From Bacteroidales bacterium UBA4621 (lineage in GTDB: Bacteria > Bacteroidota > Bacteroidia > Bacteroidales > Paludibacteraceae): a stretch of DNA of 21,078 bases. Below the pieces are notes generated by a model, which was not told where the DNA came from, searched no databases, and was given only the letters and a program-made list of their open reading frames with translations. The translations under genes were made by a program, and so were the position numbers. The stretch covers positions 1 through 21,078 of the forward strand of contig DGIN01000101.1 in NCBI GenBank assembly GCA_002387325.1, in the 5' to 3' direction. Shown piece by piece: positions 14,910 to 21,078 of the stretch (position 1 is the first letter of the stretch; each line of letters starts with the position of its first letter).

Positions 14910-15269
14910 GTGGTTGAGAAAACAACACATAACCAAGACAGCCCTTATGCTGCAGCAGACCGTTTCTACTCCATCCGCGAGGTGATGGAGCGGACTGGTT
15001 TGCCCGCTTCCACATTGCGCTATTGGGAGAGCCGGTTTCCGCAACTCGCCCCCCGCAAAGACGGACATGGCAACCGTTACTACAAACTGTCGGAGATTGA
15101 ACTCATCGAACGCATCAAGTATATCCGCAATGAACTGAAAATCACGCGTATAGAGGCTATTCGGCACGAACTTACCACCAACCAAAAACAATCAGACAAC
15201 AAGCAACGTGCCACTGCCATTCTGGAACGTTTACGCCAAGAACTCATTGACCTCCGTTCGATGATATAG
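14910..15269 (+). CDS. Small MerR-family transcriptional regulator, GTG start
   Basis: A 119-residue DNA-binding protein. A MerR-type winged helix-turn-helix covers about 20-88: YSIREVMERTGLPASTLRYWESRFPQL, then NRYYKLSEIELIERIKYIRNE. A short C-terminal helix (95-115) probably dimerises. There is no cysteine-rich or drug-binding effector domain, so this is the effectorless class common in Bacteroidota. The start is GTG at 14910, directly next to the transglycosylase stop (TAG 14907-14909), which implies co-transcription. In relatives I expect a RelA/SpoT gene to follow the par-transglycosylase run; here this regulator takes that place. Target genes unknown. Confidence 0.85.
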   Translation: MVEKTTHNQDSPYAAADRFYSIREVMERTGLPASTLRYWESRFPQLAPRKDGHGNRYYKLSEIELIERIKYIRNELKITRIEAIRHELTTNQKQSDNKQRATAILERLRQELIDLRSMI

Positions 15270-15353
15270 CAGCCTATGAAACCATTCTGCAATTATCGTA
15301 CCTGTATATAACCGTCTGCAAAAGGAGTAATCTAACTATCAATCAATAAGCCT

Positions 15354-16142
15354 ATGCAAGAGCGACATAAAGACCATAACCGTTATTTCAACGAACAAGC
15401 CGAGTGTATGCGGCGGTTTGTCATCCCCTATATAGAGCGGCAACGTCCCGTTACCCCCACTATGCGCGTCTTGGAGATAGGCTGCGGCGAAGCGGGAAAC
15501 CTGCTTCCATTTATGGATATGGGGTGCGAATGCGTGGGGATAGACATAGACCGGCCCAAGATAGACGTGGGCAAAACACGCTTTGCCGGACACCCCAACG
15601 CCACACATATCCACCTTGTATGTAACGATATCTACAAGGTACGTCCCGAAGATCTTGGGGAATTTGATCTTATTATACTCCGTGATGTGATTGAGCATAT
15701 CCCCCATCAAGAGCAGTTCATGAACAATATGAAGCGTTTTATGAACGCTCATACCATCGTCTTCTTCGGTTTTCCCGTTTGGTGCAACCCCTTTGGCGGT
15801 CATCAGCAGGTTTGCCGCAACCGCTTCCTCTCGCACTTGCCTTGGTTGCACCTTCTCCCGCGCCCGATCTATCGCGGACTTCTCCGCTTGGGGCATGAGT
15901 CCGAAGGTACTATCAACGGACTTATGGATGTCAAGACCACAGGTATCAGTATCCAACGTTTCGAGCGGATTCTGCGCAACGAGCATTTCCATGTGTTGCA
16001 GCACACACACTATCTTATCAACCCGAACTACGAAATCAAGTTCGGTCTCCGCCCGCGCGTTGTTCCCTGCTGGCTGCAAATACCCTACATTTCCGACTTC
16101 TATACCACCGCAATGTATTATCTTGTGAGTTTGCAGGCATAA
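15354..16142 (+). CDS. Class I SAM-dependent methyltransferase
   Basis: A 262-residue Rossmann-fold methyltransferase. Motif I is VLEIGCGEAGNLLPF (39-53), the ribose-binding acidic motif is VGIDIDRPK (61-69), and the post-motif FDLIILRDVIEHI (104-116) is typical of the UbiE/Methyltransf_11 group. The C-terminal half is aromatic-rich (HLPWLHLLPRPIYRG) and could form the acceptor-binding lid. Members in this kind of context often modify lipids or polysaccharides, but the substrate cannot be inferred. It stands 84 bp after the MerR gene and 76 bp before ychF, which has its own promoter. I see no consensus promoter for this gene, and AGGAG at 15323-15327 is too far upstream of the start to serve as a ribosome site. 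Confidence 0.85.
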   Translation: MQERHKDHNRYFNEQAECMRRFVIPYIERQRPVTPTMRVLEIGCGEAGNLLPFMDMGCECVGIDIDRPKIDVGKTRFAGHPNATHIHLVCNDIYKVRPEDLGEFDLIILRDVIEHIPHQEQFMNNMKRFMNAHTIVFFGFPVWCNPFGGHQQVCRNRFLSHLPWLHLLPRPIYRGLLRLGHESEGTINGLMDVKTTGISIQRFERILRNEHFHVLQHTHYLINPNYEIKFGLRPRVVPCWLQIPYISDFYTTAMYYLVSLQA

Positions 16143-16159
16143 CAATTTGCCCCTGCTGG

Positions 16160-16190
16160 TTGCATATATTGGAAATTTATCGTAACTTTG
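16160..16190 (+). promoter_or_regulatory. Bacteroidota-type promoter for ychF
   Basis: TTG at 16160-16162 (GTTG versus consensus TTTG) and TAACTTTG at 16183-16190 are separated by 20 nt. Transcription would start near 16197, about 22 nt before the ychF ATG, so ychF and the antiporter gene probably form their own transcript. Confidence 0.7.
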
Positions 16191-16218
16191 CAACTCATTT
16201 CGGCTATACATAAAAAAT

Positions 16219-17325
16219 ATGTCACTACAATGCGGTATCGTAGGGTTGCCCAACGTGGGCAAATCAACCCTTTTCAACTGCCTGAGCAATGCAAAGGCAC
16301 AATCGGCAAATTTTCCATTTTGTACCATAGAACCCAATGTCGGCGTTATCACCGTACCTGATGAACGGCTGATCAAACTCGGCGAACTATGCAAACCGGA
16401 ACGCGGGGTGATACCCACCACGGTGGAAATTGTGGACATCGCCGGATTGGTCAAAGGTGCCAGTCAGGGCGAAGGGCTTGGCAATAAATTTCTTGCCAAC
16501 ATCCGCGAGACCGATGCAATTATCCACGTGTTGCGCTGTTTCGACGATGAGAATGTGGTACACGTGGACGGCTCCGTTGATCCCGTCCGCGATAAGGAAA
16601 TCATTGATGCCGAACTGCAACTCAAAGACTTGGAAACGGTGGAATCACGTATTCAGAAAACCGAAAAACAAGCCAAAGCGGGCGGAGACAAGCAGGCAAA
16701 AATTGCGCTGGAGGTACTGTACAAATACAAAGAAGCCCTTTCTGAAGGCAAAAACGCTCGTTCCGTAGAATTAGACAACAAAGAAGAGGAACTGGCTGCC
16801 AAAGAGATGTTCCTGCTTACCAACAAACCGGTGATGTACGTCTGCAACGTGGACGAAGCCTCGGCTGTGGATGGCAACAAGTATGTGGAGCAGGTCAAAG
16901 AAGCAGTAAAAAACGAGAATGCACAAGTGCTGGTGCTGGCTGCAAAGATTGAAAGCGAGATTGCCGAACTTGAGACTTACGAAGAACGCCGGATGTTTCT
17001 CGAAGAGATAGGTCTGAAAGAATCCGGTGTAAACCGCCTTGTCAAAGCCGCTTATGCATTGTTGAATCTGCGCACATTCCTGACCGCAGGTAGCGATGAG
17101 GTGCGTGCGTGGACATTCAAAGCCGGCAGCAAAGCCCCGCAATGTGCAGGAGTCATCCATACCGATTTTGAACGGGGGTTTATCCGTGCGGAAGTCATTA
17201 AGTACGATGATTTTATTGCGCTGGGCGGCGAAGCCGCTTGCCGTGCGGCAGGAAAACTCGGTATCGAGGGGAAAGACTATATCGTACAAGACGGCGATAT
17301 TATGCATTTCTTGTTTAACGTATAA
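16219..17325 (+). CDS. ychF: Redox-responsive ATPase YchF/OLA1
   Basis: A 368-residue Obg-related P-loop NTPase that prefers ATP and associates with ribosomes. The G1 motif GLPNVGKST is at 9-17 and the G3 motif DIAGLVKGAS at 73-82. The G4 position reads NVDE (210-213) instead of NKxD, the change that marks YchF as an ATPase. A helical coiled-coil insertion covers about 130-200 and a TGS domain about 281-367 (RAWTFKAGSKAPQCAGVIHTD, DFERGFIRAEVI, DGDIMHFLFNV). Full length and very well conserved. It has its own promoter, and the antiporter gene starts 11 nt after its stop. Confidence 0.97.
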   Translation: MSLQCGIVGLPNVGKSTLFNCLSNAKAQSANFPFCTIEPNVGVITVPDERLIKLGELCKPERGVIPTTVEIVDIAGLVKGASQGEGLGNKFLANIRETDAIIHVLRCFDDENVVHVDGSVDPVRDKEIIDAELQLKDLETVESRIQKTEKQAKAGGDKQAKIALEVLYKYKEALSEGKNARSVELDNKEEELAAKEMFLLTNKPVMYVCNVDEASAVDGNKYVEQVKEAVKNENAQVLVLAAKIESEIAELETYEERRMFLEEIGLKESGVNRLVKAAYALLNLRTFLTAGSDEVRAWTFKAGSKAPQCAGVIHTDFERGFIRAEVIKYDDFIALGGEAACRAAGKLGIEGKDYIVQDGDIMHFLFNV

Positions 17326-17336
17326 ATTGTCATACT

Positions 17337-18311
17337 ATGTTTGATTTTCTAAACACTTGGTTGCAAGCAGGCGGTTGGCTTGTGGCGGGCGCATTGATTG
17401 TGGTCGGTTTCGTCCTACTTATCTTGGGGGCGGACTGGCTTGTAGACGGCGCAAGCGGTATGGCAAAGCGTTTCCGTGTCAGCGACCTGGTTATCGGACT
17501 GACCATTGTGGCTATGGGAACGAGTATGCCTGAGTTTGTAGTCAATATGGTTTCGGTCAGCGAACATTCCACCGACCTTGCCATCACCAATATCGTAGGC
17601 AGTAATATCCTCAATGTTTTTCTGATTCTCGGCAGTACTGCCCTGCTCTACCCTATCAGTTCGCAAGTAACCAGCCGGAAAGTGGACATCCCGTTGGCGT
17701 GTCTTGCCGGCGTATGTGTGCTTGTATCCGGATTATGCTGCAACGGCATTATGCGGTGGGGCGGTATCGTGCTGCTGATGGTATTTGTGGCATATATAGT
17801 TTATACGCTGCGCCACGCCAAAGACTATGCCGACAACAATGACAATTTCAAACCTGTCAGTATCGGGAAAGCACTCGCTTTGATAGTACTCGGACTGATC
17901 GGTTTGATAATCGGAGGACAAATGATTGTCAAAAGTGCTGTACATATCGCCACGGAAGCAGGTGTTAGCGAGGCTATCATAGGTCTGACGATTGTGGCAC
18001 TCGGCACCTCATTGCCGGAATTAGCCACTTCGCTTATGGCGGCAGCAAAGAAAAACTGTGATATTGCTCTCGGAAACGTCATCGGAAGCAATATATTCAA
18101 TGTGTTCTTTATACTCGGTTGTAGCGCAACCATAGCACCGCTGCCCGCTTATAACGGATTTATCTTGGACAGCCTGATGGCGGCACTTGGCTGTTTTCTG
18201 GTATGGATATTCGTAATGACCAACAAGAAACACGAGATTCGTTGGTGGCATGGAGTGATTCTGTTGCTGATTTATGCCGTATATCTCGGATATCGATTGG
18301 TCACGGCATAA
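17337..18311 (+). CDS. Calcium/sodium antiporter, CaCA family (YrbG-like)
   Basis: A 324-residue inner-membrane exchanger with about ten transmembrane helices in two inverted halves. Each half carries the alpha-repeat ion site: GTSMPEFVVNM (61-71, E66) with NIVGSNILNVFLILG (85-99), and GTSLPELATSL (223-233, E228) with NVIGSNIFNVFFILG (247-261). A soluble loop at about 160-174 joins the halves. This matches the YrbG/K+-independent Na+/Ca2+ exchanger type, which exports Ca2+ using the Na+ or H+ gradient. It lies 11 nt after ychF and is probably co-transcribed. It ends 26 bp from the convergent GT2 gene at a shared terminator-like palindrome. Ion choice is inferred from family only. Confidence 0.93.
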   Translation: MFDFLNTWLQAGGWLVAGALIVVGFVLLILGADWLVDGASGMAKRFRVSDLVIGLTIVAMGTSMPEFVVNMVSVSEHSTDLAITNIVGSNILNVFLILGSTALLYPISSQVTSRKVDIPLACLAGVCVLVSGLCCNGIMRWGGIVLLMVFVAYIVYTLRHAKDYADNNDNFKPVSIGKALALIVLGLIGLIIGGQMIVKSAVHIATEAGVSEAIIGLTIVALGTSLPELATSLMAAAKKNCDIALGNVIGSNIFNVFFILGCSATIAPLPAYNGFILDSLMAALGCFLVWIFVMTNKKHEIRWWHGVILLLIYAVYLGYRLVTA

Positions 18312-18323
18312 ACATATAAAAAC

Positions 18324-18350
18324 AGGGGAAAATAAATTTATTTTATCCCT
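18324..18350. terminator. Bidirectional terminator-like palindrome between convergent genes
   Basis: A perfect 16-bp palindrome AAAATAAATTTATTTT (18329-18344) is framed by AGGG (18324-18327) and CCCT (18347-18350), with one bulged A. It lies between the antiporter stop (18311) and the GT2 gene. The GT2 stop codon (18338-18340) is inside the palindrome, so transcripts from both sides could end here. Confidence 0.5.
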
Positions 18351-19162
18351 AATTCATTGAGAACTTGACGGTTAAATGCGGTACGTTCTTTATCGCAGAA
18401 CCAGCCCCACTTGTTAAAATAACGGCACATATTCACAATGTGAACCCACAGAAGGCGCATACTATGGTATGAGCCTTTTTTGTGGTTATGCACAATCGTA
18501 ACGGCAGGATAATAAAGTGTCAGATAATCGCGGTGGATAGTACGGGTCAGATCAATATCTTCCGGATACATAAAGTACCGTTCATCAAACAAACGCGCTT
18601 TCAATGCCGCCTCTGTACGCAGCAGCATAAAGCAACCGCTCAGATAAGGGACATTCATCGGGCGGTCATATCCAGACGCACGCAGTTCATAGCGGGCATT
18701 GCGTCTCTTCGTCAGCAGATTGGGCAGAAATCGTCTGGCAAACACATCAAACGGCGTGGGAAGCAGTTTGCAGAGATATTGCGTCTCCCCTCTCGGATAT
18801 ACCACATGCGGCATCAACTGTCCTACCAAAGGCTGCACCTCCATAAAAGCACATAAAGTCTCTATGTCTTCCGCCCGCAATACTATATCCGAATTCAGCA
18901 CAAGGTGATACTTTATACCGTCATAGACGCTTTCCCGCAGGGCTATATTATGCCCCCTGCCATATCCTATATTCTCTCCCGTAAAAACATACTCCACTTT
19001 CTCGATTGGCACCGGCTGCAAAACGGTCTCGTCCGCCTGCAACTCCGAATTATCCACCAAATATATTTTATGTATATATACAACGCGAAGCAACTCCTCT
19101 ACCAGAGGAATTACTTCACCTGCCCAATCGGGATGATATAAGACGATGGACACATTCAGCAT
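18338..19162 (-). CDS. Glycosyltransferase family 2
   Basis: A 274-residue GT-A fold glycosyltransferase of the rhamnosyltransferase-like GT2 type. Motifs are VSIVLYH (4-10), LVDNSE (35-40), GENIGYGRGHNIA (62-74), the metal/nucleotide site VLNSDIVL (88-95, D92), LSGCFMLLR (174-182) and MYPEDIDLTRTIHR (198-211) with the likely catalytic acid. It should transfer a sugar from a nucleotide donor to a growing surface polysaccharide or lipid-linked oligosaccharide on the cytoplasmic side. The ATG at 19162 is preferred over a GTG two codons earlier; it lies 15 nt after the stop of the Wzz-like gene, so the two are probably co-transcribed. Donor and acceptor unknown. Confidence 0.88.
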   Translation of the reverse strand: MLNVSIVLYHPDWAGEVIPLVEELLRVVYIHKIYLVDNSELQADETVLQPVPIEKVEYVFTGENIGYGRGHNIALRESVYDGIKYHLVLNSDIVLRAEDIETLCAFMEVQPLVGQLMPHVVYPRGETQYLCKLLPTPFDVFARRFLPNLLTKRRNARYELRASGYDRPMNVPYLSGCFMLLRTEAALKARLFDERYFMYPEDIDLTRTIHRDYLTLYYPAVTIVHNHKKGSYHSMRLLWVHIVNMCRYFNKWGWFCDKERTAFNRQVLNELGIK

Positions 19163-19177
19163 TACCACTACCGGAAA

Positions 19178-20158
19178 CTATAACATCTCAGCCAACTCGC
19201 GCCGGCAGAACCATGCCGCCAGAAGAAGAACGAATACAAGTGTCGAAAGAATGGCTGTCCTGAACGGGTGAGGTCCCGTCTTTTTATACACAATAGTCGG
19301 TTCCGACAATGTAACAAAAGGTTTTCTCACCACCATCTGCCCTTGATAAATCACCTGCTGTCGGTGAAACGACTCGTATATCTGCCTGTACTTGTCAACA
19401 TCGGCAGAATGAGTGCGCATCGCCTCTTTCAAATCGTTCTCCGCATGGACGGTAAGCGTGTCTATATGACAGAGTATGCTCTCTATTTTTTGTGTCTGGT
19501 AGCCCGTAATCAAGGCTTCCAATTGATTTTCCACATGCTTGGCAACCTGCGCACTCACCAACGGGTCTTGCGTTACCACATCTATCTTCACTATACCCGT
19601 ACGCTTGTCATACGTACAGGTTATCTGGTGGCGCATTACATCCATAGTACCCGCCTGTCCTGGTGTCAGATATACGGCTTTATTCACTGTCGATGAAGCA
19701 GGTGTACCCTGAACCTGTCCCTTGAACAAGCGTATTATGCTGCCTTTTATGCGTTGAGAAAGCGGCTTGCGCATATAACGGTTGATATAATCCGAATAAC
19801 TGCCGGCAAACTGCCCGTCCAACGTACTGACCTCGGCGGAACAAAGCGATTTGAGCAACTGGGACGAAGTAACCAAATCACTGTAACTGAATTCATTGAT
19901 ACTACTCTGCGTTTGAAACAGCCCCAGGTCATACTGCTCCGGACTGTTAATGGTCAGCATTCTGTCACCGTCAATCGCACGCTGGTTCTCTACTTTCAGA
20001 CTCCAACTGCTCTGATAGGTCTTCGGAACACAAAACATAATAACGAGAACCAGCACAAAGCACACGGGTACAGACCAATAGAACAGTACACGGTGTGTTC
20101 GCAAGTGATGAGCCATCCGGCTATATAATGATGTAGTATTAGTATCTTGAGAATCCAT
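19178..20158 (-). CDS. Wzz-like polysaccharide chain-length determinant protein
   Basis: A 326-residue inner-membrane protein with the Wzz layout: a transmembrane segment near the N terminus (24-44, VLFYWSVPVCFVLVLVIMF), a periplasmic domain that starts with the typical YQSSWSLKVENQ and contains a helical stretch around 200-265, and a second transmembrane segment near the C terminus (about 300-319) preceded by EPTIVYKKTGPHPFRTA. Such proteins set the length of Wzy-polymerised O-antigen or capsule chains. There is no fused tyrosine-kinase domain. The upstream start at 20242 is rejected because it lies inside the rpsP terminator hairpin; the ATG at 20158 gives the normal N terminus. No consensus promoter is visible in the 20159-20222 gap. 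Its partner is the GT2 gene downstream. Confidence 0.83.
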   Translation of the reverse strand: MDSQDTNTTSLYSRMAHHLRTHRVLFYWSVPVCFVLVLVIMFCVPKTYQSSWSLKVENQRAIDGDRMLTINSPEQYDLGLFQTQSSINEFSYSDLVTSSQLLKSLCSAEVSTLDGQFAGSYSDYINRYMRKPLSQRIKGSIIRLFKGQVQGTPASSTVNKAVYLTPGQAGTMDVMRHQITCTYDKRTGIVKIDVVTQDPLVSAQVAKHVENQLEALITGYQTQKIESILCHIDTLTVHAENDLKEAMRTHSADVDKYRQIYESFHRQQVIYQGQMVVRKPFVTLSEPTIVYKKTGPHPFRTAILSTLVFVLLLAAWFCRRELAEML

Positions 20159-20222
20159 AAAAGCAAGAAATGAATTAGACGGCGGAATGGTATTTCCGTA
20201 AAAATGTTGGTTGGTGTCGGTA

Positions 20223-20258
20223 AAAATAAGTCCAAAACTCACGTCTTGGACTTATTTT
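20223..20258 (-). terminator. Intrinsic terminator of rpsP
   Basis: A 13-bp perfect stem, AAAATAAGTCCAA (20223-20235) with TTGGACTTATTTT (20246-20258), has a 10-nt loop. Read on the minus strand it starts 17 nt after the rpsP stop and ends in a run of T (TTATTTTTACC). It separates rpsP from the Wzz-like gene. Confidence 0.85.
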
Positions 20259-20275
20259 CGTGCAGCGTAGTAAAA

Positions 20276-20821
20276 TTACTCTGCTGCGTTCTCTTGGGGA
20301 GCCTCTGCAGCGGCAGCCTCTTGAGCAGCCTCTACTGCAGCGGCAGCCAATGCATCAGCAGCCTCCTGGCGTTTCTTTGCCACTTCGGCAGCCTTAACCT
20401 TGTTGCTCTCCACTTCTTGTGCAAGCAAAGTCTTTGCTGCGGCTACTTTCTTGTCTGCCTCGGCTTGGCTGATCTTACCGTTCTTTGCATCTTTCTGAGC
20501 CTTCCAAGCGTCAAAACGCTTCTGAGCCTCTTCCTGACTGAATGCCCCTTTGGCCACACCGCCGTTCAAGTGCTTCATCAGCAACACACCCTCACCGGAG
20601 AGAATGTTACGCACGGTGTCTGTCGGCTCCGCACCTACATTCACCCAATACAATGCACGCTCAAAATTGAGAATTACTGCACTCGGATTGGTGTTCGGGT
20701 TGAAAGAACCGATACGTTCGATAATTTTGCCATCACGTGGCGAGCGGCTGTCTGCTACTACAATGTGGTAGAAAGCATAGTCTTTGTGACCATGACGAGC
20801 CAAACGAATCTTTGTTGCCAT
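20276..20821 (-). CDS. rpsP: 30S ribosomal protein S16 with long C-terminal extension
   Basis: A 181-residue protein. Residues 1 to about 84 are the S16 core (MATKIRLARHGHKDYAFYHI, VVADSRSPRDGKIIERIGSFNPN), which binds 16S rRNA in the body of the 30S subunit and helps its assembly. Residues 92-181 form a charged, alanine-rich helical tail (many KxxAEAxK-type turns, ending in EAPQENAAE) that is absent from E. coli S16 but usual in Bacteroidales. It has its own promoter (-7 box at 20921-20914, leader about 85 nt) and its own terminator, so it is likely a single-gene transcript. The usual partners rimM and trmD are not adjacent on the visible side. Confidence 0.97.
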   Translation of the reverse strand: MATKIRLARHGHKDYAFYHIVVADSRSPRDGKIIERIGSFNPNTNPSAVILNFERALYWVNVGAEPTDTVRNILSGEGVLLMKHLNGGVAKGAFSQEEAQKRFDAWKAQKDAKNGKISQAEADKKVAAAKTLLAQEVESNKVKAAEVAKKRQEAADALAAAAVEAAQEAAAAEAPQENAAE

Positions 20822-20913
20822 TTAGACTTTTGTTTTGTGGGCTACGACTACTCGAATCGCCTGCCCGGGTTAGAAAAATAAATAATTATTGCTCAACATT
20901 TACGAAAAGCGTG

Positions 20914-20945
20914 CAAAGTTACATAAAAAAATACAATCCTGCAAA
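20914..20945 (-). promoter_or_regulatory. Bacteroidota-type promoter for rpsP
   Basis: On the minus strand, TTTG (plus-strand CAAA at 20942-20945) and TAACTTTG (plus-strand CAAAGTTA at 20914-20921) are separated by exactly 20 nt. The predicted leader of about 85 nt before the ATG at 20821 is long enough to hold a regulatory structure, but I see no strong hairpin in it. Confidence 0.78.
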
Positions 20946-21078
20946 TATATTTCGCCTTTTCGTTGTTTTTCTGCCTTTTAGGGTGTTTGAACTCAGCGGA
21001 AGTAGTGCATAATCACGGTGCTATTATTTGCGAACGATCACCTATGAATTGGCAGCAAATGTCTCCTATGCCGCAAGT

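Noticed and set aside
14301..15191. 296-codon minus-strand open frame over the transglycosylase and MerR genes
   Set aside because: No recognisable domain, and the sense strand encodes the intact SLT/LysM and MerR proteins.
15339..16454. 371-codon open frame on the minus strand across the methyltransferase and the start of ychF
   Set aside because: It is antisense to two clearly recognisable genes, crosses the ychF promoter, and its translation shows no family motif. The length is a by-product of codon bias in the sense genes.
20159..20242. N-terminal extension of the Wzz-like protein to 20242
   Set aside because: The extension would begin inside the rpsP terminator stem-loop and adds residues not typical of the family.
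21013..21078. A 22-codon open frame on the minus strand reaching the right edge, and an ATG on the plus strand at 21044 open to the edge
   Set aside because: Too short to recognise; either could be the end or start of a gene outside the window, and neither has supporting signals.

Overview
The window looks like a chromosomal segment of a member of the Bacteroidota, most likely order Bacteroidales. Four promoters match the TTTG-N19/20-TAnnTTTG pattern of this phylum. Starts lack clear Shine-Dalgarno sequences. Several products belong to families typical of the phylum: GldG, a LysM plus periplasmic-binding-protein lipid/wall protein, a PorT-like beta-barrel, DUF5683, DUF4861 and a ribosomal protein S16 with a long Ala/Lys/Glu tail. 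I see no rRNA, tRNA, insertion sequence, integrase or CRISPR array.

Layout. 1-409 has no gene but holds several hairpins. 410-1495 (minus) is a DHH phosphoesterase, transcribed divergently from a PpiC foldase (1628-3388) by two interleaved promoters. A repeat-rich spacer then leads into gldG (3544-5160), a LysM/PBP protein (5165-6613) and an outer-membrane barrel protein (6610-7332). These are tightly spaced and all act at the envelope. Next comes a small uronate module: kduI, kduD and a DUF4861 lipoprotein (7401-10069). A 238-bp AT-rich spacer precedes a packed run on the plus strand: GT9 glycosyltransferase, parA, parB, DUF5683, a MltD-like lytic transglycosylase and a MerR-type regulator (10308-15269). 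The genes of this run overlap or nearly touch. A SAM methyltransferase, ychF with its own promoter, and a Ca2+/Na+ antiporter follow. They converge on a minus-strand group: rpsP with its own promoter and terminator, then a Wzz-like chain-length protein and a GT2 glycosyltransferase.

How the genes fit together. KduI and KduD catalyse consecutive steps that turn unsaturated uronate breakdown products into 2-keto-3-deoxygluconate, but no lyase, SusC/D pair or KDG kinase/aldolase is present here. ParA/ParB handle chromosome segregation and are translationally coupled to DUF5683 and a murein hydrolase, which links segregation to cell-wall work.

Most notable signals. Short tandem arrays with strict 7-bp or 11-bp periods fill the gaps directly upstream of start codons (3470-3513, 7334-7368, 9121-9155, 10197-10306). 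Three of them share an AATT(A) core, and these three sit at the edges and one internal junction of the uronate module. Three genes start with TTG inside a TTGA stop/start overlap. The GT9 enzyme has Asn where the family has its catalytic Asp. The region 171-231 can fold into competing hairpins ending in a T-rich tract.
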